Source of the DNA: Exiguobacterium sp. FSL W8-0210
GTDB taxonomy: Bacteria; Bacillota; Bacilli; Exiguobacteriales; Exiguobacteriaceae
Length of the DNA: 64,000 bases
Assembly: GCF_038006045.1 (NCBI RefSeq)
Contig: NZ_JBBOUK010000001.1
Coordinates: forward strand, 1,219,001-1,283,000
Reading direction: 5' to 3'
Below, in pieces: positions 52,398 to 60,931 of the stretch. The position numbers and the translations under genes were made by a program. The notes below the pieces were generated by a model. The model made no database searches, was not told where the DNA came from, and was given only the letters and a program-made list of their open reading frames with translations. The number at the start of each line of letters is the position of its first letter. Within the stretch, counting starts at the first letter, position 1.

Positions 52398-53135
52398 ATG
52401 AGACAGGAAGATGTAAAAAATATCGTCGCGACACCGATCAATGCACCGGTCTTTCCGGCGGTCGATATCTTCTTTCGGAATCGGGAATACTTGAACATCA
52501 TCTATGAGACGGACATCGAAGCGTTACAAGCAGTCGTTCCGGAACCGCTCGAGGTGCTGAGTAATCAGATCAAGTTTGAGATCATCAACATGCCGGATAG
52601 CACAGGTCTTGGGAGTTATCTCGAGTGCGGGCAAGTCATTCCGGTTCGGTATCAAGGAGAGGTCGGTGAGTTTTACCTCTCGATGTATGTCAACAATCAG
52701 CCGGCGATCGCCTCTGGTCGTGAAGTGGCTGCGTTTCCGAAGAAGTATGGTTCACCCCGGCTTTATCTCGACAATGATGTACTCGTTGGAACGCTTGACT
52801 ACCATTCACTCCGTGTCGCCCAAGCGACGATGGGATACAAGTATGTTCCGATGGCAGTCGAAGAAGCACAATCGATCATCGGTGCGCCGCAGTTCATGCT
52901 CAAACAGCATCGCGGTTATCAAGGCGAGTTGATCATCTCCGAGCTGACGCGGAGTCAAATCACGGATCTTGAGATTAAAGAAGCATACCGTGGACCAGCG
53001 CGACTTCAGTTATTCGAACATGTCATGGCACCACTCGCTGACTTCCCTGTTCGGAAGATCGTCGATGCCCAGCATATCATCGCTGATCTTCGACTTGGTG
53101 GACCTGCGAAACTGTATGATTATTTAACGGATTAA
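52398..53135 (+). CDS. Acetoacetate decarboxylase family protein
   Basis: A 245-residue ADC-family protein. The catalytic Lys of the clostridial enzyme lies in a GREx4FPKK motif; here GREVAAFPKKYGSPRL puts Lys115 and Lys116 at the same positions. Other family blocks are LSMYVNNQPAIASG and a conserved Glu in YLECGQVIPV. ADC enzymes decarboxylate acetoacetate, but wider family members act as aldolases or dehydratases, so the substrate is open. The ATG at 52398 follows AAAGGAGGG, 13 bases behind the PanE-like gene, so the two form one operon facing the LysR gene. Confidence 0.88.
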   Translation: MRQEDVKNIVATPINAPVFPAVDIFFRNREYLNIIYETDIEALQAVVPEPLEVLSNQIKFEIINMPDSTGLGSYLECGQVIPVRYQGEVGEFYLSMYVNNQPAIASGREVAAFPKKYGSPRLYLDNDVLVGTLDYHSLRVAQATMGYKYVPMAVEEAQSIIGAPQFMLKQHRGYQGELIISELTRSQITDLEIKEAYRGPARLQLFEHVMAPLADFPVRKIVDAQHIIADLRLGGPAKLYDYLTD

Positions 53136-53150
53136 CGACTCTCTAACATT

Positions 53151-53184
53151 AACGACCTCCAAAATGGATGGTCGTTTTGTTTTA
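53151..53184 (+). terminator. Terminator of the PanE-ADC operon
   Basis: AACGACCTCC and GGATGGTCGTT pair with one bulge, followed by TTGTTTT. Confidence 0.7.
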
Positions 53185-53225
53185 CCCCAAAAACTGGCAT
53201 ACTGAATTGAGAGGGGGAAACGACC

Positions 53226-53744
53226 ATGCGACAAGTCATTGTGTTACCGTATCAATCAGAATGGGCGAGTGAATACTCACGAGAAGCGGACCACTTACGG
53301 GAGGTGTTCGGAGCACGCCTTAAGCAGATTCATCATATGGGGAGTACATCAGTTCCGGGACTCGCAGCAAAGCCGATCATCGATATCCTGCCTGTCGTCG
53401 ATGCGCTCGAGGGAATCGAGCAGTTTGATGAACCGATGAAAGCACTCGGTTACGAAGCGAAGGGTGAATTCGGCATGCCGGGACGCCGCTATTACCGAAA
53501 AGGCGGCGACGAACGGACGCATCACATCCATCTCTATGCGGCGGGAAATCCAGAAATCATGCGTCATCTCGTCTTCCGGGATTACTTACGTACCCATCCA
53601 GAAGAAGCCGCTGCTTACGGAGCATTAAAGGAACAATTAGCGACAACATATCCGTTCGATATCGAAGCCTATATCGCCGGCAAGGATGCGTTCGTCAAGG
53701 AACTCGAACTCCGCGCAATTGCTTGGGGGAACGCGCATGACTGA
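53226..53744 (+). CDS. GrpB family (UPF0157) protein
   Basis: A 172-residue member of the GrpB/UPF0157 nucleotidyltransferase-like family. The hallmark HHMGSTSVPGLAAKPIIDILPVV (about 36-58) is complete, followed by RRYYRKGGDERTHHIHLY. The Asp pair in IIDIL resembles that of nucleotidyltransferases, but no activity is established. The start follows GAGGGGGAAACGACC. Its last 8 bases overlap the DinB-like gene. Confidence 0.92.
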   Translation: MRQVIVLPYQSEWASEYSREADHLREVFGARLKQIHHMGSTSVPGLAAKPIIDILPVVDALEGIEQFDEPMKALGYEAKGEFGMPGRRYYRKGGDERTHHIHLYAAGNPEIMRHLVFRDYLRTHPEEAAAYGALKEQLATTYPFDIEAYIAGKDAFVKELELRAIAWGNAHD

Positions 53745-54183
53745 CTGGGAACGTGCTCTCATTCGCCATGTCAGTGTTGGTGTAAAGACGTCGAAAGTCT
53801 TGTTTGAGAAGATCGAGGCGCAGGACTGGGACGCGCAACCGATCCCCGGGAAGCGGACCGTCGGTGAAGTCGCCGTCCATCTTGCTGTATTGCTTGAAGC
53901 CGATTTGATGATCGCAGAAGGAGCAACGGCAGAAGCGATGCAGGCATTTTATGCGGAACCGGTCATGTGCAATCAGTTATCAGAGCGAATCAATCAAGCC
54001 TTTCGGGTCTATCAAGAAAAAGTCACAATCGGATTTTTGACGCGTCCGACGTACTGGGAGGTTACCGACTCGATGAACGGCTGGGCGATCGAAGCAGCCG
54101 TGCATCTCTATCATCATCGATCCCAGTTATTTGATTACTTGAACATCCTTGGGTACGAACTAGAGATCTCGTTATTTGAATGA
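53737..54183 (+). CDS. DinB-family protein
   Basis: A 148-residue four-helix protein of the DinB/YfiT superfamily. The metal-site His residues expected in the fold are visible: VAVHLAVLLEAD (about residue 46) and AAVHLYHHRSQLFDYL (about 126-130). In Bacilli such proteins act as bacillithiol-linked S-transferases or remain unassigned. The ATG overlaps the GrpB-like gene by 8 bases, and the hydrolase gene follows after 19 bases, so the three may be one transcript. Confidence 0.88.
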   Translation: MTDWERALIRHVSVGVKTSKVLFEKIEAQDWDAQPIPGKRTVGEVAVHLAVLLEADLMIAEGATAEAMQAFYAEPVMCNQLSERINQAFRVYQEKVTIGFLTRPTYWEVTDSMNGWAIEAAVHLYHHRSQLFDYLNILGYELEISLFE

Positions 54184-54202
54184 ATGGAAGTAGGGATAGT
54201 GT

Positions 54203-55087
54203 ATGGAATATATCGTCGAAACATCAGCCGGTCGATTTGATACCCGGTTGACGGGAAGTGGGGACGTCACATTCGTCCTCGATCACGGGATGATGTCGAA
54301 TCGGCATCAGTGGGGCTGGCTCCGAACTGAATTATTGAAACGGGGGCGGGTCTTTGAATATTCGCGTCTCGGTTATGGGCGGTCGAGTCGTGGCAAAAAC
54401 AAACGACTCTTTACACATCAAGCGGATGAGTTGGCAGATGTTTTACGGATACTTCAAGTCGAAGGACCCTATGTCTTCATCGGTCACTCGCTCGGAGCTT
54501 ATATCTCCCTTGCAAGTGGACGCCTGTTTGCAGACGAGACACGCGGCATCGTCTTGCTCGATCCGTCGCACCCGGATGTCGATGCGGCATTGCCGAACTG
54601 GTACGAACGAACACAAGAGGAGTGGAATCGATTCCTCTATTTCCTTAGTCACGTCCGACCGATCGCCTGGATGATTCCTGATCGTCTCGGCAAAAAGATG
54701 TTCAGTGTCTTACCGGAAGCCGATCAATTACCGATGTGGCAGCATTTTGCGGCACCTGGGCATTGGCAGGGAACGCTCGATGAATGGCGAACGGTCGAGG
54801 AGAACAATCAGATGATTCTTTCGTTGATCGAAGACGTGACGCAGCCGGTCCTCGTCCTGTCCGCTTCGAACTGGGCGGGTGGTATGCCAGAAAGTTGGTT
54901 GAACCCGGCATTGACCGAACAAATCAATGCGGCTCACGCTGCGTTCGCTGACAGTTTACCGAACGGAATGTATCATGTGATTGCAGATACGAATCATTAC
55001 ACGATCGCCGGATTTTCACACGAGGCAGCGGAGCGGATCACGGATTTGATTGGCTCGACATGGGATTTACCGATTCAAAGTCAGTAG
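54203..55087 (+). CDS. Alpha/beta hydrolase
   Basis: A 294-residue alpha/beta hydrolase. The oxyanion region is LDHGMMSNRHQWGW (about 28-40), the nucleophile elbow is FIGHSLGAYIS (Ser near 96), and the catalytic His is in ADTNHYTIAGFS near the C-terminus; VLLDPSHPD supplies an acidic residue. This arrangement is common to esterases and haloperoxidase-like hydrolases; no substrate can be named. The ATG follows GGAAGTAGGGATAGTGT, a modest ribosome site. It is the last gene before a long non-coding stretch with an inverted-repeat element. Confidence 0.9.
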   Translation: MEYIVETSAGRFDTRLTGSGDVTFVLDHGMMSNRHQWGWLRTELLKRGRVFEYSRLGYGRSSRGKNKRLFTHQADELADVLRILQVEGPYVFIGHSLGAYISLASGRLFADETRGIVLLDPSHPDVDAALPNWYERTQEEWNRFLYFLSHVRPIAWMIPDRLGKKMFSVLPEADQLPMWQHFAAPGHWQGTLDEWRTVEENNQMILSLIEDVTQPVLVLSASNWAGGMPESWLNPALTEQINAAHAAFADSLPNGMYHVIADTNHYTIAGFSHEAAERITDLIGSTWDLPIQSQ

Positions 55088-55243
55088 TAAGGTTACGCTT
55101 TTTCGTTTCGCTCGAATCGTTTTCCTGGGACAAGCATCGCGCCGGTACATTTCGTTGCAAGGTCGCTCCTGCTTGTATTTCCCTAAAAAGAAATTCCGAG
55201 CGGAAAAAAGTTTCTTTTCTTGTGCTTCGGAATATCTGACGGA

Positions 55244-55435
55244 GCTGACTCTAAAGCCAGTATCTACAAAGAATGACGAATGACGCGTCACACGCCACTC
55301 CTACAGGAAAAAGCGCATTATGCGCTGTCAGAGACGAACAAGACCCGCTTTCCTGCTTGAAGGAAGCAGGATAACTGGCTTGTGTCTCGCCTGAGGAAAG
55401 GGCGTGAGAAGATGCGTCATTTTTTTGGAGTCAGC
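55244..55435. repeat. Intergenic inverted-repeat element, copy B (MITE-like)
   Basis: A 192-base stretch whose ends are inverted: GCTGACTCTAAA (55244) with TTTGGAGTCAGC (to 55435), then AATGACGCGTC (from about 55280) with GATGCGTCATT (to about 55421), then CACGCC with GGCGTG. The whole can fold into one long imperfect hairpin with side stems. The inner 120 bases match copy A (47228-47349) in reverse orientation. No coding frame or transposase is present. The gap 55088-55565 also holds a short stem (ATTCCGA...TCGGAAT, 55193-55233), the terminator at 55451 and the Zur boxes. Confidence 0.75.
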
Positions 55436-55450
55436 CCGGTCTACTCCTTG

Positions 55451-55474
55451 AGTCGATGCTTATCGGCTTTTTTT
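55451..55474 (+). terminator. Terminator downstream of repeat copy B
   Basis: AGTCGAT and ATCGGCT pair (one G-T) around GCTT and are followed by TTTTTT. Confidence 0.7.
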
Positions 55475-55489
55475 AGGGAACAAAATAAA

Positions 55490-55504
55490 TCGAAATCATT
55501 ACGA
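55490..55504. promoter_or_regulatory. Zur box, distal
   Basis: TCGAAATCATTACGA differs from the Bacillus Zur consensus TCGTAATNATTACGA at one base. It lies 65 bases upstream of the COG0523 gene. Confidence 0.75.
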
Positions 55505-55535
55505 TTGACGTCAGGTGAAAAGTCGGTTACTCTAT

Positions 55536-55556
55536 AAAACGTAACGATTACGTTTT
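55536..55556. promoter_or_regulatory. Zur box, proximal
   Basis: The perfect 9-base arms AAAACGTAA and TTACGTTTT lie around CGA and contain the Zur core CGTAA, 3 bases, TTACG. It overlaps the probable -10 and abuts the ribosome site of the COG0523 gene. Confidence 0.75.
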
Positions 55557-55568
55557 AGGAGATGAATG

Positions 55569-56693
55569 ATGATGCAACCGATATCGATCACCGTTTTATC
55601 TGGATATCTTGGATCCGGTAAAACGACACTATTGAACCATTTACTACATAATCGCGAAGGGCGCCGCCTCGCGATCATCGTCAACGATATGAGTGAGGTC
55701 AACATTGACGCGGCATTGATTGAGCAAGGCGGATTCTCGCGAACGGAAGAGTCGTTCGTCACACTTTCGAACGGGTGCATTTGCTGCACGTTACGTGACG
55801 ATTTATTACTTGAAGTCAAACGCCTCGTCGACCAAGGCGATATTGACGGTATCGTCATCGAATCGAGTGGTATCTCGGAACCGATTCCAGTTGCACAGAC
55901 TTTTACGTACGAAGATCCGGACAGTGCCATCGACTTATCACAAGTCACGAAAATCAATGCGATGGTCACGGTCATCGATGGGTACCGTTTCCTGAAGGAC
56001 TTCGAATCCGGTGAATCGTTGATTGAGCGGAAACAGGCCGTCGATGAGACAGACGTGCGTGAAGTCGTCGATCTACTCGTCGATCAAGTCGAGTTCGCGG
56101 ATATCATCGTCTTGAATAAAGTAGATCGTCTGACTCCAGAAGAACGCCATACCGTCATCGGCTATCTAAAGGCATTAAATCCAGTTGCCCGCTTGATTGA
56201 GACGACATATGGTCAAGTCGATCCGGCAGACATCTTAGACGTTGATCTATTTGATTTTGAACAAGCGGCAGCGAGTGCCGGTTGGATTCGCGAGTTGAAT
56301 GCGGAAGAACATATTCCGGAAACGGAAGAGTACGGAATCAGTTCGTTCGTCTACAAGCGCGACGTGCCGTTCCACCCGGAGCGCTTGCTAGCCTTGATTG
56401 AAGACTGGCCGCAAGAAGTCGTCCGGGCAAAAGGCTTTTTGTTCCTTGCGACACGTCCTGAGATGGCATTGTTGTTCCATCAGGCAGGATATGCGTCGAA
56501 CATGGAATACGCTGGTCGTTTTGCATCAGATGAGGATCGACGGACCGAACTCGTCTTGATCGGCATCGGACTGGAGAAAGAGAAGCTCGAAGCGCTATTC
56601 GATGCGTGTCTCGTCCAGGAACACGAAACGGATTGGGCGTCACTGAATGATCCAATCCCTGGTCGCGAGATGTACGAAGAAAACTTTCTATAA
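55569..56693 (+). CDS. COG0523 GTPase, zinc-limitation metallochaperone (YciC/ZagA type)
   Basis: A GTPase of about 374 residues, G3E family COG0523 subgroup. The P-loop is [12 protein letters not shown], the metal-binding CxCC is [10 protein letters not shown] (about residue 65), the Walker B-like motif is [10 protein letters not shown] and the base-specificity motif is NKVD. The C-terminal CobW domain follows from about 260. With two Zur boxes upstream it is the YciC/ZagA type made in zinc starvation, which delivers zinc to target enzymes such as folate cyclohydrolase in Bacillus. Three Met codons stand in a row at 55566-55574; I use the middle one, 7 bases after AGGAG. Confidence 0.93.
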   Translation: MMQPISITVLSGYLGSGKTTLLNHLLHNREGRRLAIIVNDMSEVNIDAALIEQGGFSRTEESFVTLSNGCICCTLRDDLLLEVKRLVDQGDIDGIVIESSGISEPIPVAQTFTYEDPDSAIDLSQVTKINAMVTVIDGYRFLKDFESGESLIERKQAVDETDVREVVDLLVDQVEFADIIVLNKVDRLTPEERHTVIGYLKALNPVARLIETTYGQVDPADILDVDLFDFEQAAASAGWIRELNAEEHIPETEEYGISSFVYKRDVPFHPERLLALIEDWPQEVVRAKGFLFLATRPEMALLFHQAGYASNMEYAGRFASDEDRRTELVLIGIGLEKEKLEALFDACLVQEHETDWASLNDPIPGREMYEENFL

Positions 56694-56707
56694 GAGGTCA
56701 ATCTTTC

Positions 56708-56738
56708 GAGAAACCGTATCTGCGGTTTCTCTTTTTTG
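56708..56738 (+). terminator. Terminator after the COG0523 gene
   Basis: GAGAAACCG and CGGTTTCTC are perfect complements around TATCTG, then TTTTTT. Confidence 0.9.
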
Positions 56739-56804
56739 TTATATTTTCATAGTGAATGGGGAAAGAATACTAGTGAAGGTATGTAAATTGAAGGAGGAAG
56801 GTCT

Positions 56805-58328
56805 GTGCGTAACCGGATTTTACAATTCGCACTCGTATTTTTAGTCGCCGGTGGCATCATTTGGGGACTATATCAACTCGGCTATTTATTTTATGTCTTA
56901 ACGATTTCAGCGACGGTCGTGCCGCTTGCTGTCATCATGATCATCTTCATCGAGAACCGGACCGCAGAATCAACGATCGCTTGGTTTCTCGTTCTAATTT
57001 TCTTACCGATTCTCGGAGTCATCATCTGGTTGATGTTCGGTCGGAATCCACGGCGTCGGCGCCGGAATCGTCGTTCGCATGATGAAAGGAAATTGCTCAA
57101 GCAAGCGATTCGTCCAGTTCGGTCGCTTGCTGTCAGTGAGTTGCCACCGAATCACTTGAAGCTTGCGAACACGATTCGTAACTTTGGTGGTGGCGGGGTG
57201 GACGTTCATACAGCAAGTGAGATTCTGACGAACGGGGAAGAAACGTTCCCGGCGATTCTTGACGCAATTCGTCAAGCGCAGCATCACGTCCACATCCAGT
57301 ACTACATCTATCGCAACGATGAGACAGGTAAGTCGATCCGGGAAGCATTGATCGAGCGACTCGAAGCGGGAGTCGAAGTGCGATTCATGTATGACGGACT
57401 CGGAAGTTATATGCTCGGTGAAAACTTCTTGCGCCCGCTACGCGACGCGGGAGCGCATATCGCAGCCTATGACCCAATCTCAAGTCCCTTGTTCATCTTC
57501 ACGGCGAACTTCCGCAATCACCGGAAAATCGTCGTCGTTGATGGAAAAGTCGGATTCACCGGTGGATTGAACGTCGGGGATGAGTACGACGGTAAGAGTA
57601 AGAAGTTCGGTTTTTGGCGTGATACGCATTTGCGGCTTGAAGGACGCGCCGTCAAGGAATTACAAGCGACGTTCCTCGACGACTGGATCTATGCCCGAAT
57701 CGAATCGGACGACACATGGGAGACGTTTGCGGGGGAAGAGACAATCCACCAGTACTTCCCGAAACATGATGTTGCGTCCGACGGAGCGATTCAAATTGTC
57801 ACGAGCGGACCGACCTCAAAGGATCCCGCGATTCGCAATGCCTTGATTGCGGCCATCATCTCGGCGCAACGCTCGATCTGGATTGCGACACCGTATTTGA
57901 TTCCGGACAATGAGACGATGACGCTACTTCGACTTGCTGCACGTGCCGGGCTTGACGTCCGCATCCTGACACCGGGGAAAGGCGATAGTTTTACGTCTTA
58001 CTACGGCACCCGTTCCTACTTTGGACCACTCCTGAAAGATGGGGTCAAGATTTACACGTACAACCGTCACTTCATCCATGCCAAACTGTTTCTCGTCGAC
58101 GGCAAGATTGGGGCTGTCGGAACGGCAAACATGGACATTCGCAGTTTTGTCCTCAACTATGAACTAATGGCGTTCCTGTACGATACGAAAAGTGCCGAGC
58201 AGCTCGAGCGTGACTTCATTGCTGATTTCGATGTCTCGATTCAGTTATCATCGAATGATTACGTCAAACGCCCGCTCCGTTTCCGGATTTTCGAGTCACT
58301 TTCGCGCTTGATTTCACCCTTATTATGA
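56805..58328 (+). CDS. cls: Cardiolipin synthase
   Basis: A 507-residue membrane enzyme that joins two phosphatidylglycerols to cardiolipin. Two N-terminal helices (about 5-28 and 33-52, with the ENRTAESTIAWFLVLIFLPILG block that marks bacterial ClsA) are followed by two phospholipase-D motifs: NHRKIVVVDGKVGFTGGLN (about 228-246) and HAKLFLVDGKIGAVGTANMD (about 424-443). Both HxK pairs are intact. The length is typical. The GTG start at 56805 follows AAGGAGGAAGG. It is read alone. Confidence 0.95.
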   Translation: MRNRILQFALVFLVAGGIIWGLYQLGYLFYVLTISATVVPLAVIMIIFIENRTAESTIAWFLVLIFLPILGVIIWLMFGRNPRRRRRNRRSHDERKLLKQAIRPVRSLAVSELPPNHLKLANTIRNFGGGGVDVHTASEILTNGEETFPAILDAIRQAQHHVHIQYYIYRNDETGKSIREALIERLEAGVEVRFMYDGLGSYMLGENFLRPLRDAGAHIAAYDPISSPLFIFTANFRNHRKIVVVDGKVGFTGGLNVGDEYDGKSKKFGFWRDTHLRLEGRAVKELQATFLDDWIYARIESDDTWETFAGEETIHQYFPKHDVASDGAIQIVTSGPTSKDPAIRNALIAAIISAQRSIWIATPYLIPDNETMTLLRLAARAGLDVRILTPGKGDSFTSYYGTRSYFGPLLKDGVKIYTYNRHFIHAKLFLVDGKIGAVGTANMDIRSFVLNYELMAFLYDTKSAEQLERDFIADFDVSIQLSSNDYVKRPLRFRIFESLSRLISPLL

Positions 58329-58335
58329 CGTAACG

Positions 58336-58369
58336 TCCCGCATCTATTTTCAGGTGCGGGACATTTTTA
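58336..58369 (+). terminator. Terminator after cls
   Basis: GTCCCGCA and TGCGGGAC are perfect complements around a 12-base loop, then ATTTTT. Confidence 0.88.
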
Positions 58370-58382
58370 GGTTGATTCTTCC

Positions 58383-58433
58383 TTGAAGTGGGAACATGAA
58401 CTCTTATACACTAGATGTGTAATCGGTTGCACA
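58383..58433 (+). promoter_or_regulatory. Promoter and LacI/CcpA-type operator of the glucosidase gene
   Basis: TTGAAG, 16 bases and TATACA form the promoter. Over the expected start point lies GTGTAATCGGTTGCAC, a 16-base imperfect palindrome with the central CG of LacI-family operators; TGTAATCGGTTGCA also approximates a cre site. Control by sugar, through a MalR-like repressor or CcpA, is inferred. Confidence 0.55.
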
Positions 58434-58480
58434 CTACTTAGCCTGGAAGGAAGTGAAAGGGACGGAAGTCCCGAACCCGT

Positions 58481-60856
58481 ATGCGAACAATTGATGAATC
58501 CCATTTCTACACGCGCGACATGAAACCACAAGCACGACCAGACGCTATCATCCAAGGAGATGTCTACCGTTTCACGGTCTTGACGAGTCGGATGATTCGA
58601 CTCGAATACGCGGCGGATGGACAATTCGAGGATCGACCGACCCAAACGGTCTTCAATCGTGATTTCCCGGTACCTGCTTACCGCATCGTCGAAAACGAGG
58701 AAGAATTGCAAATCATCACCGAGCACGTCCATCTGCATTATACAAAGGGACCGTTCGCTGCGAACACACTTTATATCGATGTTTTAGGGAACTTCAGTAC
58801 CTATTACAGCCGTTATACGTTCGGCGGACCGCTCCGGACATTAAAAGGAACGGCACGGACGCTTGACCACGCGGACGGTGTCATTCCTCTCGAGGAAGGA
58901 ATTGTCTCACGGCAAGGATACGCGGCGATCGACGATTCGAACGCCTTCGTGCTGACGGAAGACCACTTCGTCGAACCGCGTCGCTCCGGTACGCATGACA
59001 TCTATTATTTCGGATACGGTCACGACTACAAACAGGCACTGCGTGACTTCTACCACCTGACAGGACCGACACCGATGTTACCGCGTCAGGTACTTGGCAA
59101 CTGGTGGAGTCGCTACTGGCGATATAGTGAGAAAGAATACAAGGACTTGATGACACGCTTCAAGACGGAAGATATTCCGTTCTCGGTCAGCGTTATCGAC
59201 ATGGACTGGCACGTTACCGATATTCCGGAACGATACGGGAGCGGTTGGACGGGTTATACGTGGAACCGTGATCTATTCCCGGATCCAAGCGGCTTCTTGC
59301 AATGGTTGAAGGACGACGACCGGATGGTCACGCTTAACTTGCACCCGGCGGACGGGGTGCGTGGGTTTGAGGAAGCATACGAGGCGATGGCGGTCGCAAT
59401 GGGTGTTGATCCCGAATCGGATGTCCGGATTCCGTTTGATTTTTCGGACCGGACGTTCATTGAGAACTACTTCACGAAGTTGCATCATCCGCATGAGGCG
59501 GATGGCGTCGACTTTTGGTGGATCGACTGGCAACAGGGCGCGAACTCGAAGATGAAGGGGCTCGATCCGCTCTGGATGCTCAACCATTATCATGCGCTTG
59601 ATATCGCCCGCGATGGTAATCGACCGTTGATCTTCTCACGTTACGCGGGACCCGGAAGTCATCGTTATCCGGTCGGTTTCTCGGGCGATACGATCATCTC
59701 GTGGGCATCGCTCCAATTCCAGCCGTATTTCACGGCGACAGCGTCGAACATCGGTTACGGCTGGTGGAGTCATGATATCGGGGGGCACCAGCGCGGGGAA
59801 AAAGATGACGAGTTATCGACACGTTGGCTCCAGTACGGTGTCTTCAGTCCGATCATGCGTCTGCATAGTACGATGAGCATCTTCAATGGGAAGGAACCAT
59901 GGCGCTATTCGACCGATGCGGCGAACGTCATGAAGAAATATTTACGACTCCGGCATCAGCTTGTGCCGTACATCTACACGATGAATGCCCGCAATCACTT
60001 TGACGGCTTGCCCCTCGTCTCACCGATGTATTATGAGCATCCAGAAGACGATCAAGCATACAATGTTCCGAATCAGTTTTACTTCGGAACGGAATTGATC
60101 GTTGCGCCGATGGTCACGCCGATGCATCGGAAACTGCACATGACAGCTGCGACTGCATGGTTGCCAGAAGGGGAATGGTTCGATTTCTTCAATGGGCACC
60201 GGTACCGTGGCGGCAAACAGATCCGTCTGTTCCGCTATCTCGAAGACCAAGGTGTACTCGCGAAAGCCGGTGCGATCGTCCCCCTCGGTCGTCATCTCGA
60301 ACATTCGAATGCATTGCATAATCCGGACGATCTCGAAGTCGTCGTCTTCCCGGGAGCATCGAACCGGTTTACGTTGTTTGAAGACGACAGCACAGGGGTC
60401 GCACACCGCGACGGCGTCAATGTTGAGACGACATTCGCGCTCGATTGGGAAGCGCGTGAACTGACGATCGCTGCACCGACTGGACATCGTGACTTGCTAC
60501 CGGAAAATCGGTCGATCACATTGATTTTACGTGGAGTCCGTGAAGGATACGTCCAGCGCGACGGAGAGAGTGTCACCGGTATCTATGATCATGCGACACA
60601 GTCCCTTCGTGTCGAACTGGGTGAAGTGACCGATACGATCACATTGTCGCTTCAAGTCGAGATCTCGACGAACGAGAACAAGATGGACCGGTTGTATGCA
60701 TTCCTCGACCAAGCGGAAATCAGCTATGATTTGAAGGACCGTTTGTACCGCCTGCTGTCACAAAAGCTCGACCCGGTCAACATGATGCACCAGTTGCAAG
60801 CACTCGAACTCGAGAAGGATCTCGTCGATTGTCTGCTTGAGTTGATGTTGTCTTAA
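58481..60856 (+). CDS. GH31 alpha-glucosidase
   Basis: A 791-residue family 31 glycoside hydrolase. The N-terminal beta domain spans 1-190, and the barrel starts near 195. The nucleophile is Asp349 in FWWIDWQQG and the acid/base is Asp403 in GFSGDT; WSHDIGGH and HSTMSIFNGKEPWRY are typical of alpha-glucosidases acting on maltose or isomaltose type sugars. A C-terminal stretch of about 70 residues (from about 720) is helical and unusual for the family. No signal peptide, so it acts inside the cell. The ATG at 58481 has no strong ribosome site, since the purine stretch GGGACGGAAGTCCC upstream could form a small hairpin; this start is therefore less certain. Confidence 0.92.
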   Translation: MRTIDESHFYTRDMKPQARPDAIIQGDVYRFTVLTSRMIRLEYAADGQFEDRPTQTVFNRDFPVPAYRIVENEEELQIITEHVHLHYTKGPFAANTLYIDVLGNFSTYYSRYTFGGPLRTLKGTARTLDHADGVIPLEEGIVSRQGYAAIDDSNAFVLTEDHFVEPRRSGTHDIYYFGYGHDYKQALRDFYHLTGPTPMLPRQVLGNWWSRYWRYSEKEYKDLMTRFKTEDIPFSVSVIDMDWHVTDIPERYGSGWTGYTWNRDLFPDPSGFLQWLKDDDRMVTLNLHPADGVRGFEEAYEAMAVAMGVDPESDVRIPFDFSDRTFIENYFTKLHHPHEADGVDFWWIDWQQGANSKMKGLDPLWMLNHYHALDIARDGNRPLIFSRYAGPGSHRYPVGFSGDTIISWASLQFQPYFTATASNIGYGWWSHDIGGHQRGEKDDELSTRWLQYGVFSPIMRLHSTMSIFNGKEPWRYSTDAANVMKKYLRLRHQLVPYIYTMNARNHFDGLPLVSPMYYEHPEDDQAYNVPNQFYFGTELIVAPMVTPMHRKLHMTAATAWLPEGEWFDFFNGHRYRGGKQIRLFRYLEDQGVLAKAGAIVPLGRHLEHSNALHNPDDLEVVVFPGASNRFTLFEDDSTGVAHRDGVNVETTFALDWEARELTIAAPTGHRDLLPENRSITLILRGVREGYVQRDGESVTGIYDHATQSLRVELGEVTDTITLSLQVEISTNENKMDRLYAFLDQAEISYDLKDRLYRLLSQKLDPVNMMHQLQALELEKDLVDCLLELMLS

Positions 60857-60875
60857 ACGATTGGATAGGCATGCG

Positions 60876-60923
60876 AAAAAGCCAGTATTCGTCATCCATA
60901 TGGACGAGGAATACTGGCTTTCT
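60876..60923. terminator. Bidirectional terminator
   Basis: AAAGCCAGTATTC and GAATACTGGCTTT are perfect complements around a loop of about 18 bases. On the minus strand TTTTT follows. It lies between convergent genes. Confidence 0.85.
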
Positions 60924-60931
60924 GGTTGAGG

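Noticed and set aside
55050-55291. Frames of 74-77 codons on both strands over the gap after the hydrolase gene
   Set aside because: They lie in the inverted-repeat region, lack ribosome sites and show no protein-like composition.
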